Made by a program: the position numbers and the translations under genes
The notes under the pieces: generated by a model
Database searches by the model: none
The model's input: only the letters and a program-made list of their open reading frames with translations
Told to the model about the DNA's origin: nothing
Shown here: positions 18,341-25,995 of the stretch, in pieces
Position numbering within the stretch: the stretch's first letter is position 1
How the letters are laid out: each line of letters starts with the position of its first letter
Source: Flavobacteriales bacterium
GTDB taxonomy: Bacteria; Bacteroidota; Bacteroidia; NS11-12g; UBA9320
Reading direction: 5' to 3'
DNA length: 64,000 bases
NCBI GenBank assembly: GCA_020635355.1
Contig: JACJZW010000001.1
Coordinates: forward strand, 62,001 to 126,000

Positions 18341-18841
18341 TTAGAATCGATAGTTTTCGAACTCCTTCAATTTTTCGTTGGCATTGGCAATCTTGATTTT
18401 CAAAGAGTTAATCTCTTTTTGATAGTCAAGTGTTGACGTGTTTACCAACTCGTAATTGGATTCGAGTCGCTCGATAAATTTGGTGAGTTTCTTCGTGGAG
18501 GTGTTCAACACATCTACAGAATTGTCCAGTGCCAGGATGGATTCCATCATTTTCTGGATTTGCTGTTCATGTGTGAGCTCGGCTCCTTCGATCGAAATTT
18601 CACCTTGACCTGGTTCATCCTCTTCTCGGGTGAGTTGAGGAAACAATCGATCCCAATGAAATACTTTGTTAATGGTTACCGGTTGTAAACCGGAGATCAC
18701 AAAGATGATGGCCTCGCCAACCAATCCGATGACGAAGAGGGTGTCTGCACCATTCCAGCCGACGAACTTGAAGAGGGCGGCGATAAGAATGATGGCTGCT
18801 CCCAGACCATAAAAGAAATTTAATAAATCAAACTTGCGCAT
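18341..18841 (-). CDS. GldL/PorL-like proton-channel motor protein
   Basis: 166 residues, shorter than the usual 190-310 of GldL. GldL forms the pentameric stator that uses the proton gradient to turn GldM. Two membrane helices are visible, at 10-27 (YGLGAAIILIAALFKFVG) and 35-52 (LFVIGLVGEAIIFVISGL). The key residues are retained: Tyr11, Lys25 in helix 1 and Glu43 in helix 2, equivalent to the proton-carrying Glu of GldL. QPVTI follows, matching the (F/L)EPV motif after helix 2. The cytoplasmic tail is a coiled coil of about 70 residues. It is the first gene of the tight gldL-gldM-barrel set. No clear promoter was found in the 250 bases upstream. Confidence 0.87.
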   Translation of the reverse strand: MRKFDLLNFFYGLGAAIILIAALFKFVGWNGADTLFVIGLVGEAIIFVISGLQPVTINKVFHWDRLFPQLTREEDEPGQGEISIEGAELTHEQQIQKMMESILALDNSVDVLNTSTKKLTKFIERLESNYELVNTSTLDYQKEINSLKIKIANANEKLKEFENYRF

Positions 18842-19091
18842 AAGTGAAACAGTATTAATGCTCGCGTTAAGTAACTAATCGCAAAAGCAAAGTTCAAATG
18901 GCATGCCACTGACCAAAGATGTTTCTACTTGCGGGTTAAATATCATTTTACCACTATCTAATACAATGCGTAAAGTATTGAAAAATAGATAGTTAGTAGG
19001 AGGATTTAGGGTGTGTTAGGAATCGTAAAGTGCTTGATAACTTGCGGAGTTCAAAGTGGGATAAATCCCATAATGGGAATTATTCCCCCAT
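18842..19091. other. Intergenic region between pruA and the GldL-like operon
   Basis: About 250 bases without a supportable gene. It must hold the promoter of the gldL-gldM-barrel operon, but no exact TAnnTTTG was seen on the minus strand. Near the pruA stop there are two short inverted repeats (TGGGATAAATCCCA and GGAATTATTCC, roughly 19054-19085) without a T run; they might be weak transcription-end signals for pruA. Confidence 0.4.
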
Positions 19092-20717
19092 TTAAGCACT
19101 ATGGAAGGGGTATTTGTAATCCGTTGGCGGAACGAAATTTTCCTTGATGGTGCGCATACTTACCCATCGCATCAAATTGGCTTTTGCACCAGCCTTGTCA
19201 TTGGTTCCTGAGCCTCTTGCCCCACCAAAAGGTTGCTGACCAACAACAGCCCCGGTAGGCTTGTCATTGATGTAGAAGTTCCCTGCCGCGTTGCTCAATA
19301 CCTTGGTGGCTAATTCCACTGCATGCCGATCGCGGGAGAAAATACTACCGGTTAAGGCGTAGATACCGGTTTCGTCCAGAAGATGTAAGGTGGATTCAAA
19401 CGCATCATCGGGGTAGACATAGATGGTGAGGATGGGTCCGAAGATCTCTTCACACATGGTGGTGTACTTTGGATCTTTAGCCAGCAATACAGTTGGTTCA
19501 ATGAAGTAGCCTTCTTTGTCGTTGAAGTTACCTCCTGAGACAATTTCAACTCCATCTTGTCTTGCCTGAGTAATATATCCGGAAATCTTGGTATAGGCAC
19601 GCTGATCAATAACTGCGTTGATGAAGTTTCGGAAATCTTCCGGTGGCCCCATTTTCATATCATCCAATATGGCTACAAGGTCCTTACGCACATCGCCCCA
19701 CAAACTTTGCGGAATGTATGCTCTGGATGCCGCGCTACACTTTTGTCCCTGGAATTCAAATGCTCCGCGGGCGAGCGCAACGGCTACTTCAGTGGCATTG
19801 GAACTTGGATGAACCATCACAAAATCCTTCCCGCCAGTTTCCCCAACGATGCGTGGATAGCTTTTGTAATGTGCGATGTTCTGACCAATCTCCTTCCACA
19901 AATGCTGGAATACTCCTGTGGATCCTGTGAAGTGCAACCCGGCAAAATCCCGATGCTTGAAGATTACATCCCCGGCAACCGGTCCTGAAACATAGACCAG
20001 GTTAATCACGCCATCCGGCAAGCCGGCTTCTTTGAACACCTTCATGATTACATTGGCTGAGTAGATTTGCGATTCGGCCGGTTTCCAAACCACGGTATTA
20101 CCCATTAATGCAGGTGAACCCGGTAGGTTCGCCGCAATGGATGTGAAATTGAACGGGGTCAGGGCAAACACAAATCCTTCCAACGGCCGGTATTCCAAGC
20201 GGTTCCATACACCGGGAGAATTTTCCGGTGGTTGTTCAGCGTATAACTCGGTCATGTATTGAACATTGAACCTGAAGAAATCGATCAATTCACAAGCGGC
20301 ATCAATTTCGGCCTGATAGGCATTCTTGCTCTGACACAACATGGTAGCTGCATTGATTTCCGCCCGGTAAGGTCCGGCAATCAATTCTGCGGCACGGAGA
20401 AATATGGAAGCCCGGTTTTCCCAACTCAAGGCTTCCCAGGACTCTTTTGCCGTCATGGCTGATTCGATAGCTTTTTCCACGTGTGTGGCGTCTCCTTGAT
20501 GAAACTGACCCAATGTGTGTTTTAAATCATGTGGAGGATGAATGCTCTTCGTTTTTTGGGTTCGAATTTCTTCACCGCCGATGTACATCGGGATATCCAA
20601 TTCAACGGAACGAAGTGATGTTAACTTCGCTTGCAATTCAATGGTTTCAGGAGATCCGGGGGCATAATTTTTTACCGGTTCGTTCTTTGGAGTGGGAACT
20701 TTAAAAAATCCGTTCAT
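19092..20717 (-). CDS. pruA: Delta-1-pyrroline-5-carboxylate dehydrogenase
   Basis: 541 residues, the size of the stand-alone enzyme of proline breakdown, which oxidises glutamate semialdehyde/P5C to glutamate with NAD+. The ALDH fold is evident: FALTPFNFTSIAANLPG, NTVVWKPAESQ, the nucleotide-binding FTGSTGVF, the catalytic Glu in VGETGGKDFV and the catalytic Cys in FQGQKCSAASRAY. The C-terminus (QQPFGGARGSGTNDKAG) is diagnostic of P5C dehydrogenase type 1. No proline dehydrogenase gene is adjacent. It is probably transcribed alone or with the murB group behind it. Confidence 0.97.
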   Translation of the reverse strand: MNGFFKVPTPKNEPVKNYAPGSPETIELQAKLTSLRSVELDIPMYIGGEEIRTQKTKSIHPPHDLKHTLGQFHQGDATHVEKAIESAMTAKESWEALSWENRASIFLRAAELIAGPYRAEINAATMLCQSKNAYQAEIDAACELIDFFRFNVQYMTELYAEQPPENSPGVWNRLEYRPLEGFVFALTPFNFTSIAANLPGSPALMGNTVVWKPAESQIYSANVIMKVFKEAGLPDGVINLVYVSGPVAGDVIFKHRDFAGLHFTGSTGVFQHLWKEIGQNIAHYKSYPRIVGETGGKDFVMVHPSSNATEVAVALARGAFEFQGQKCSAASRAYIPQSLWGDVRKDLVAILDDMKMGPPEDFRNFINAVIDQRAYTKISGYITQARQDGVEIVSGGNFNDKEGYFIEPTVLLAKDPKYTTMCEEIFGPILTIYVYPDDAFESTLHLLDETGIYALTGSIFSRDRHAVELATKVLSNAAGNFYINDKPTGAVVGQQPFGGARGSGTNDKAGAKANLMRWVSMRTIKENFVPPTDYKYPFHSA

Positions 20718-20744
20718 GCGTGTATTTACTAATTGTATCGATGT

Positions 20745-21443
20745 TTATGCTGCCCCCTCAAATGATTCGAAGAAGCGCCAGTTGACGTCGTCTGGTAAAG
20801 GGCAGCGCAAAAGTATCTTTTCTTTTTTTACAGGGTGGATGAACTCCAGGCTTTTGGCGTGGAGGTAGATGAAATTACCCCGCCCACGTGGACTACCATA
20901 TTTGAGATCGCCTACAATGGGCAAGCCGATCTTGGCTAATTGCACCCGAATTTGATGCGGCCTGCCGGTTACCGGCTTCACACGAATCAAATATTTGTGG
21001 TTGGCTGTGCCGATATAATCGTAACTCAACTCGGCCCGCTTGGTATCTTTACCGGGCTTTAAAAATGCCCGCGCACTATTTTTTTGAGTATCCTTGGTGA
21101 GGTAGTGTACCAACGTATCCGAGAGCTTCTCCGGACGGGAATCCACCAAAGCCAGGTAGGTTTTTTGAATTTTTTTATCCCGGAAGAGTTCATTCATGCG
21201 ACTCAATGCCTTGGACGTTTTGGCAAAAAGAACCAAACCACTTACGGGTCGGTCCAAACGATGAATGGTGCCTACAAAGGCATCCCCGGGTTTATTGTAC
21301 TTGCGTTTTATGTACCCAGCCACATAATCATTCAGCGCCCGATCACCGGTTTCGTCTGACTGAACCAGCATTCCCGCAGGCTTGTGAACGGCAATGAGGT
21401 GATTGTCCTCATATAAAATGGCCGATTCAATATTCCACTCCAT
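20745..21443 (-). CDS. RluA-family pseudouridine synthase
   Basis: 232 residues. These enzymes isomerise specific uridines of rRNA or tRNA to pseudouridine. The catalytic motif HRLDRPVSGLVLFAKT carries the essential Asp, and GRPHQIRVQLAKIGLPIVGD is the second family motif. There is no S4 RNA-binding domain, so it resembles the short RluA/TruC-type members; the exact target is not predictable. The ATG overlaps the murB stop by one base (GTGATGG), so this start is preferred to the GTG three bases upstream. Confidence 0.93.
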   Translation of the reverse strand: MEWNIESAILYEDNHLIAVHKPAGMLVQSDETGDRALNDYVAGYIKRKYNKPGDAFVGTIHRLDRPVSGLVLFAKTSKALSRMNELFRDKKIQKTYLALVDSRPEKLSDTLVHYLTKDTQKNSARAFLKPGKDTKRAELSYDYIGTANHKYLIRVKPVTGRPHQIRVQLAKIGLPIVGDLKYGSPRGRGNFIYLHAKSLEFIHPVKKEKILLRCPLPDDVNWRFFESFEGAA

Positions 21444-22480
21444 CACTTCTCAATTATATTTACCTCAGGTTGCAGTTCGATGTTGAATCGTTCCTTTACT
21501 GAATTAATGACATTCATCGCGTGTTGTTGGATCTCATGTCCGCTGGCACCGCCATAATTTACGATCACCAGGGCTTGCAGGGCATGACATCCGGTTTGAC
21601 CAACCTGCTTTCCCTTCCAACCACATTGCTCAATTAACCATCCGGCAGGCACCTTTGTTTCGTTCTCCGATACGGGATAACCGGGAATCGTAGAGAACTG
21701 CTCCTGAAGTTGATTAAACTGACGGGTGGGTATAACCGGATTTTTGAAGAAACTACCCGCGTTACCCAGTTTTGCCGGATCAGGCAATTTGCTCCTTCGA
21801 ATGGAGATTACCGCATTGGAAACATCCCGAATCGTCCAGTTGGATTCGGGAATGGTATTCAAAGCTTCCCGAATAGCACCATATCCCGTATTTAGTTGAT
21901 GCTTTTTCGTTAATCGGAGCACGAGGTACGTGATGCAAAACCGGCCTTTCAATTCTTGTTTGAAAATACTGTCGCGGTATCCAAATCGACAACTGGCGTG
22001 ATCAAAAACCCGAATGCTTTTATTCGGAAGCAACACAGCTGTTACAGATTCCAGTACGTCTTTAATTTCGATACCGTAGGCACCGATGTTTTGTATTGGA
22101 GCAGCTCCTGCACATCCGGGAATGAGGCTTAGATTTTCAATACCTCCCAGGTTTTGATCAAGGGCATACTCCACCACATCGGTCCACACCTCACCGGCCC
22201 CAACCCGTATATAGACATAATCCTCATCCTCCCGAATACGTGAAATTCCCTTGATTCGGTTGTGAATGATGGTTCCGTTGTAATTAGAAGTGAACAACAC
22301 ATTGCTCCCTCCACCCAAAACCATAAACGGTTCGTTCTCCAGCTTACTCAAAGCCGATAGTGCCTCCTCCTCAGATGCTATCTCAAGGTAGTGCGCACAT
22401 GTAGCCGGGATGCCAAATGTGGTAAAAGGAGCCAGTTCAACCTGGTTTTGCTCAACCATGTGGGTGTTTAGTGAGTTCAA
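21443..22480 (-). CDS. murB: UDP-N-acetylenolpyruvoylglucosamine reductase
   Basis: 345 residues, type I MurB. The enzyme uses NADPH and FAD to reduce UDP-GlcNAc-enolpyruvate to UDP-MurNAc in peptidoglycan synthesis. Visible: the N-terminal motif NTFG-type APFTTFGIPATCA, FAD-binding VLGGGSNVLF, NLSLIPGCAGAAPIQNIGAYG, the YRDSIFK loop present in type I enzymes, and the active-site Ser in GNAGSFFKNP. The start could also be at the Met seven residues in. It overlaps the upstream GT2 gene by 29 bases and the downstream pseudouridine synthase by one, so all three are translated from one message. Confidence 0.96.
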   Translation of the reverse strand: MNSLNTHMVEQNQVELAPFTTFGIPATCAHYLEIASEEEALSALSKLENEPFMVLGGGSNVLFTSNYNGTIIHNRIKGISRIREDEDYVYIRVGAGEVWTDVVEYALDQNLGGIENLSLIPGCAGAAPIQNIGAYGIEIKDVLESVTAVLLPNKSIRVFDHASCRFGYRDSIFKQELKGRFCITYLVLRLTKKHQLNTGYGAIREALNTIPESNWTIRDVSNAVISIRRSKLPDPAKLGNAGSFFKNPVIPTRQFNQLQEQFSTIPGYPVSENETKVPAGWLIEQCGWKGKQVGQTGCHALQALVIVNYGGASGHEIQQHAMNVINSVKERFNIELQPEVNIIEK

Positions 22481-23219
22481 TGTAATAGTGGTGCCTTAGC
22501 CATTTAGCTCTCGCTGATCCAACGGCAACGTACCAACCGGTTACGCCATCTAAAAATCCTGCCTTCAGGAAAAAGATGCGTGCAAAAGTCCAACAAGTTG
22601 ATAAAAGCGCAGCAAGACCATGAGAACTTTTTCCTGCATCAACCAATCGTTGGGCATTCAACCGGGCATATTTTTCAATGGTTTGCCGATGATGTGTCCG
22701 ATCTCGAACGGTTAAGTGGATAATATTACCGTTCAATTCAACCTGAGGCTGACGGCCTATAAGTCGTTCATGGACATACTTTCCTTCCCATCGGGTTGTT
22801 CTTCGATCAAAGAGTCGGCTTTTCCAGTCCGGATACCAACCACCATATCGAACCCAATGATGGCCGTAATAGTTTTTTCGTCGGAACGCCCCAATACCTG
22901 TAAAACCATCCTGTCGCACTCTCGATAACTCAGTTCGAAGTTGCGCATCAGCTCGTTCATCGGCATCCAATGAAAAAATGAGATCATGACTGGCCTGCAG
23001 GTTTCCCCAGTTCTTGGTATCCGAATAGCCAAGCCACTCGGTGTTCAGCACAATTGCCCCGGCTGCTTCTGCCAAATTCTTCGTCTCGTCTGTACTTCCG
23101 GAATCAATTACCAGCACCTCGTCTACCACATCCCGGATGCTCTCTATACATTCAGCCATAACAGCCTCTTCATTTTTTGCAAGGATTACAGCAGTTATCG
23201 GGAAGGGAACAGAACGCAT
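22452..23219 (-). CDS. GT2 glycosyltransferase, WaaE/KdtX-like
   Basis: 255 residues. The N-terminus PITAVILAKNEEAVMAECIESI is the GT-A opening, VDEVLVIDSGSTDET and FSLDADERAD are the nucleotide-binding and DxD-type motifs, and DWKSRLFDRRTTRWEGKYVHERL matches the LPS-core beta-glucosyltransferase group (WaaE/KdtX). The C-terminal segment about residues 205-240 is hydrophobic or amphipathic and may touch the membrane. The likely role is adding a sugar to the LPS core, in keeping with kdsB and lptF/G in the window. It overlaps murB by 29 bases. Confidence 0.88.
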   Translation of the reverse strand: MRSVPFPITAVILAKNEEAVMAECIESIRDVVDEVLVIDSGSTDETKNLAEAAGAIVLNTEWLGYSDTKNWGNLQASHDLIFSLDADERADAQLRTELSRVRQDGFTGIGAFRRKNYYGHHWVRYGGWYPDWKSRLFDRRTTRWEGKYVHERLIGRQPQVELNGNIIHLTVRDRTHHRQTIEKYARLNAQRLVDAGKSSHGLAALLSTCWTFARIFFLKAGFLDGVTGWYVAVGSARAKWLRHHYYIELTKHPHG

Positions 23220-23254
23220 ACGATGCCGTTGAATGGATCAGTTCAGCACGAGTC

Positions 23255-23515
23255 TTATTGGTGATGGGAGCATCCGTTTTGATGACAATTGTCATCACAC
23301 ACGTGTGCGGTAGTAGTGGAATCGGTAGCTGAAGATTCAGAATGGCACTCTTTCTTCCCATCTTTACAACAATCCTTTTTGTCGGCATGGTGGTCTGAAC
23401 AAGACGCGTGATGACCGGCTGGATCTGAAACTTTGGTTTTATTACAAGACGACACCGCAATGGTTCCCATCAAAAACAACGCAACGGAACAGGCAGTTAA
23501 GAGAGACTTTTTCAT
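23255..23515 (-). CDS. Small Cys/His-rich lipoprotein, probable metal binding
   Basis: 86 residues. The N-terminus MKKSLLTACSVALFLMGTIA ends in VSSC, a lipobox. The mature 63 residues contain 10 His and 7 Cys or so in clusters such as AGHHASCSDHHADKKDCCKD and the terminal CSHHQ, mixed with Asp and Lys, without a recognised fold. Such composition points to binding of zinc, copper or another soft metal in the periplasm or on the outer membrane; this is inference. A -7 promoter match lies 11 bases before the start, so it is probably transcribed on its own, with the GT2 gene 35 bases downstream. Confidence 0.7.
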   Translation of the reverse strand: MKKSLLTACSVALFLMGTIAVSSCNKTKVSDPAGHHASCSDHHADKKDCCKDGKKECHSESSATDSTTTAHVCDDNCHQNGCSHHQ

Positions 23516-23526
23516 ATACTTTTTTT

Positions 23527-23534
23527 CAAACTTA
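23527..23534 (-). promoter_or_regulatory. Predicted promoter of the Cys/His-rich lipoprotein gene
   Basis: TAAGTTTG on the minus strand fits TAnnTTTG; ATTG stands about 22 bases upstream in the -33 region. The box ends 11 bases before the ATG. Confidence 0.45.
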
Positions 23535-23569
23535 TTTCAAATGGATGATGAATAAACAATGGGGTCACA

Positions 23570-24811
23570 TTAAATCAAACCTACGATCAACTTTCGCAAC
23601 AACTCCAGACCCAAATGTGCAGATCGTTCAATGTTCTGAATTCGGTTTCCTTTGAGTTGATAGCATTTAGTGACTACGCGTTCTGCATTACAAACAGCCA
23701 TCCAAACGGTGCCAACCGGCTTCTCTTCAGTGCCGCCATCTGGTCCGGCAATGCCGGATAGGGCAAGGGCATAGTTGGTTTTGTTTTTAATCCGTATAGA
23801 TCTCGCCATTTTGGTGACCACCGCTTCACTAACTGCGCCGTCCTGCCAAAGTATCTCCGAATCAACTCCCAGTACTTCAGTTTTGTTGTCATAGGAATAG
23901 GTTACAACAGACCCGGGAAAATAGGCCGACGAGCCAGCATTGGATGTAATCAGGTGAGCGACGTATCCACCGGTGCAACTCTCGGCAAAGGATACGGTTT
24001 CATTCCGTTCCTTGAGCAGATTCCCTACAATTTGAGCAATGGGCAAATCCTCATCTGCAATCACCACGTTGCCCAGAATTTGTTTCATCTCGTCAATCAG
24101 GTCACCAACAACGGCTTCCAACCCATCGGCCTGAGAACCTTTTGCGGTTAAGCGAAGTCGCACCAAATTATAATGAGGTAAATAAGCTAGTTTGAGATGG
24201 GTTGGTAGCTTTAGCTCAAAGTTGGTTAAACGTTCTGCCAACACGGATTCCGGGACATTGGCGGTGACCAGAGTCTGGTAATACACGGATTCCTGAGAAC
24301 GGGATTTGAGCACGTCCAGCACCACATTGGTCATTAATCCCTTCATCTCGTAGGGAACACCGGGCATGGAAATGATATCACACGATTGATGGACAAAGTG
24401 CATACCAGGGGCGGTACCATATTCATTGTCTATGGCTGTGCATTTAGAGGGCAACATAGCCTGATGCCGGTGCGCATTTTTCATCGGTTTATTGAGTGCC
24501 TTGAAACGCTCTGCGATGCGGTCGTACGAAGTTTGATCAAATTCAAGGTCACATTCAAAAAACCGGCAAAGAGCGTCTTTGGTCACATCGTCTTTGGTGG
24601 GCCCTAGTCCGCCGGTGATGAGTACGGCTGCTGATCGTGAACTGGCCTGTTGAAGGGTGTCAACGATGGCCTCAATGGTGTCGGGAATGGTGTGTATTCG
24701 CGAAATTTCCCAACCTATGCGGTTCAATTGCTTTCCCATCCACGCAGAATTGGTATCCACAATCTGACCAATCAAAATTTCGTCGCCTATGGTTATAATC
24801 TCAGCTTTCAA
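23570..24811 (-). CDS. cinA: CinA family protein (nicotinamide-nucleotide amidase type)
   Basis: 413 residues, the full two-domain form. The N-terminal MoaB/MogA-like domain (residues 1-170; MKAEIITIGDEILIGQIVDTNS, ITGGLGPTKDD) is linked to the C-terminal CinA amidase domain (about 255-413; SFAESCTGGYVAHLIT, ALSGIAGPDGG, GTVWMAV). Family members convert NMN to nicotinate mononucleotide and may hydrolyse ADP-ribose; the name comes from a competence-linked gene. The start codon is TTG: no ATG is in frame and a TGA lies two codons upstream. A TAACTTCG sequence (24840-24833) 21 bases upstream may be its promoter. Confidence 0.93.
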   Translation of the reverse strand: MKAEIITIGDEILIGQIVDTNSAWMGKQLNRIGWEISRIHTIPDTIEAIVDTLQQASSRSAAVLITGGLGPTKDDVTKDALCRFFECDLEFDQTSYDRIAERFKALNKPMKNAHRHQAMLPSKCTAIDNEYGTAPGMHFVHQSCDIISMPGVPYEMKGLMTNVVLDVLKSRSQESVYYQTLVTANVPESVLAERLTNFELKLPTHLKLAYLPHYNLVRLRLTAKGSQADGLEAVVGDLIDEMKQILGNVVIADEDLPIAQIVGNLLKERNETVSFAESCTGGYVAHLITSNAGSSAYFPGSVVTYSYDNKTEVLGVDSEILWQDGAVSEAVVTKMARSIRIKNKTNYALALSGIAGPDGGTEEKPVGTVWMAVCNAERVVTKCYQLKGNRIQNIERSAHLGLELLRKLIVGLI

Positions 24812-24938
24812 CGTTCATACACCTTTGGGGGGCGAAGTTACAACCTTTATCAGCCCTTGTGGTTATGCGGTCGGAAGTCATCGGCAAATCAAACAAATTG
24901 GATAATTTCGCGGCTTAATTAATAAGTACAAAAACGCA

Positions 24939-25271
24939 ATGAAAAGTGCAGCCGGTAACAAGAAAATCGAATCCCTGTTGAAGTTGGTACAAAAGGAGTT
25001 CAACGCGGATGAGATTGTTGAGGCCCTTCACGAAATCCGTGAGATCGCCAGAGATGAGAAAAATCCAGCTTTGGTGAAGATATGTCGACTTTGCTATGAA
25101 TACATTGGTGAAAACGGCCACTTTGATATCGAATTTGTGGATGATGAAGAAGGTATTGAGATGACGGATCTCGAATACTTGTTGGAGTTGATGCTCCATT
25201 CGGATCGTGAAGTGAATATGAATGAGATTCGCGAAATCCGGGATTTACTGAACGAGGAACTTTATGGATAA
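24939..25271 (+). CDS. Small acidic helical protein, unknown function
   Basis: 110 residues without signal peptide or membrane segment, predicted mostly helical and acidic (IVEALHEIREIARDEKNPAL, FVDDEEGIEMTDLEYLLELM). No family recognised. Its stop TAA overlaps the ATG of the next gene by one base, and prfB follows, so the three form a likely operon. A TAATTTCG at 24903-24910, one base off the -7 consensus, could be the promoter. A cytoplasmic role is likely; nothing more can be said from sequence. Confidence 0.7.
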   Translation: MKSAAGNKKIESLLKLVQKEFNADEIVEALHEIREIARDEKNPALVKICRLCYEYIGENGHFDIEFVDDEEGIEMTDLEYLLELMLHSDREVNMNEIREIRDLLNEELYG

Positions 25272-25978
25272 TGAATCGCTTCCTGTTCATACCAATTTTA
25301 CTGAGCGTGTTGACTGTTTCGGCATCTGCTCAACGCCTGGCCGATTACCGGTTGAATGGAACCTACAGCAGTAGCTTTTCGTCCGAAATCAAGCAGGCTG
25401 AAATCAGTATGACCAAGGATTTATTCGGATTCATGGATAATGATCTTCGGTTTGGCTTTGGTTTGTCGGTGCCGGTGAACCTGTTCAGTCAGATGGAAAT
25501 GGTTACGGCCCATAAGGACCTCCGAAAGGATGATCAGAAAATGGATACACTGGTTATTCCTTCAACCCAATCATTCTCCATCAATTTCTCGGCCCATGCG
25601 GAGTACACTATAAAAGATTGGCTTTCTGTGGGAATGGAGGCTGACTTACTGGGTATTAGTGGAGGCGCTGAGGTAAAAGCCGATTATCATCCGGGACCAA
25701 CATCATCCAAGGATGGCGCAACCATGGAAACGAACATCAACGCCAAGCCTAATAAAGCTAATGCCTTCGGGTTAGCAAATCAGAAGGGAATGGTGTCGTA
25801 CCGGTTGTATGCCCGTTTGGAGCCCAATGAAGATTGGTCGTTCCGTCTTGGCCTTGGCGGTTTGTTTACCGAATTTGCAACGGAGCGATCATTTGGCCCC
25901 AACAGCCAATTTCGATTTCAGTCCAACCAACCCGCCTGGTTTGTTGGGCTAACCTATTCGGTTTTTGAAGAAAATTAA
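25271..25978 (+). CDS. Secreted outer-membrane-type protein, unknown function
   Basis: 235 residues with a clear signal peptide (MNRFLFIPILLSVLTVSASAQ). The mature part alternates amphipathic strands (DLRFGFGLSVPVNLF, SFSINFSAHAEYTIKDWLSVGME, VSYRLYARLEPNEDWSFRLGLG) and ends in WFVGLTYSVFEEN, consistent with a small outer-membrane beta-barrel. Family not recognised. It is translationally coupled to the preceding gene (TAATG overlap) and lies 17 bases upstream of prfB. Confidence 0.7.
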   Translation: MNRFLFIPILLSVLTVSASAQRLADYRLNGTYSSSFSSEIKQAEISMTKDLFGFMDNDLRFGFGLSVPVNLFSQMEMVTAHKDLRKDDQKMDTLVIPSTQSFSINFSAHAEYTIKDWLSVGMEADLLGISGGAEVKADYHPGPTSSKDGATMETNINAKPNKANAFGLANQKGMVSYRLYARLEPNEDWSFRLGLGGLFTEFATERSFGPNSQFRFQSNQPAWFVGLTYSVFEEN

Positions 25979-25995
25979 TACTAATAAGTAGGATT

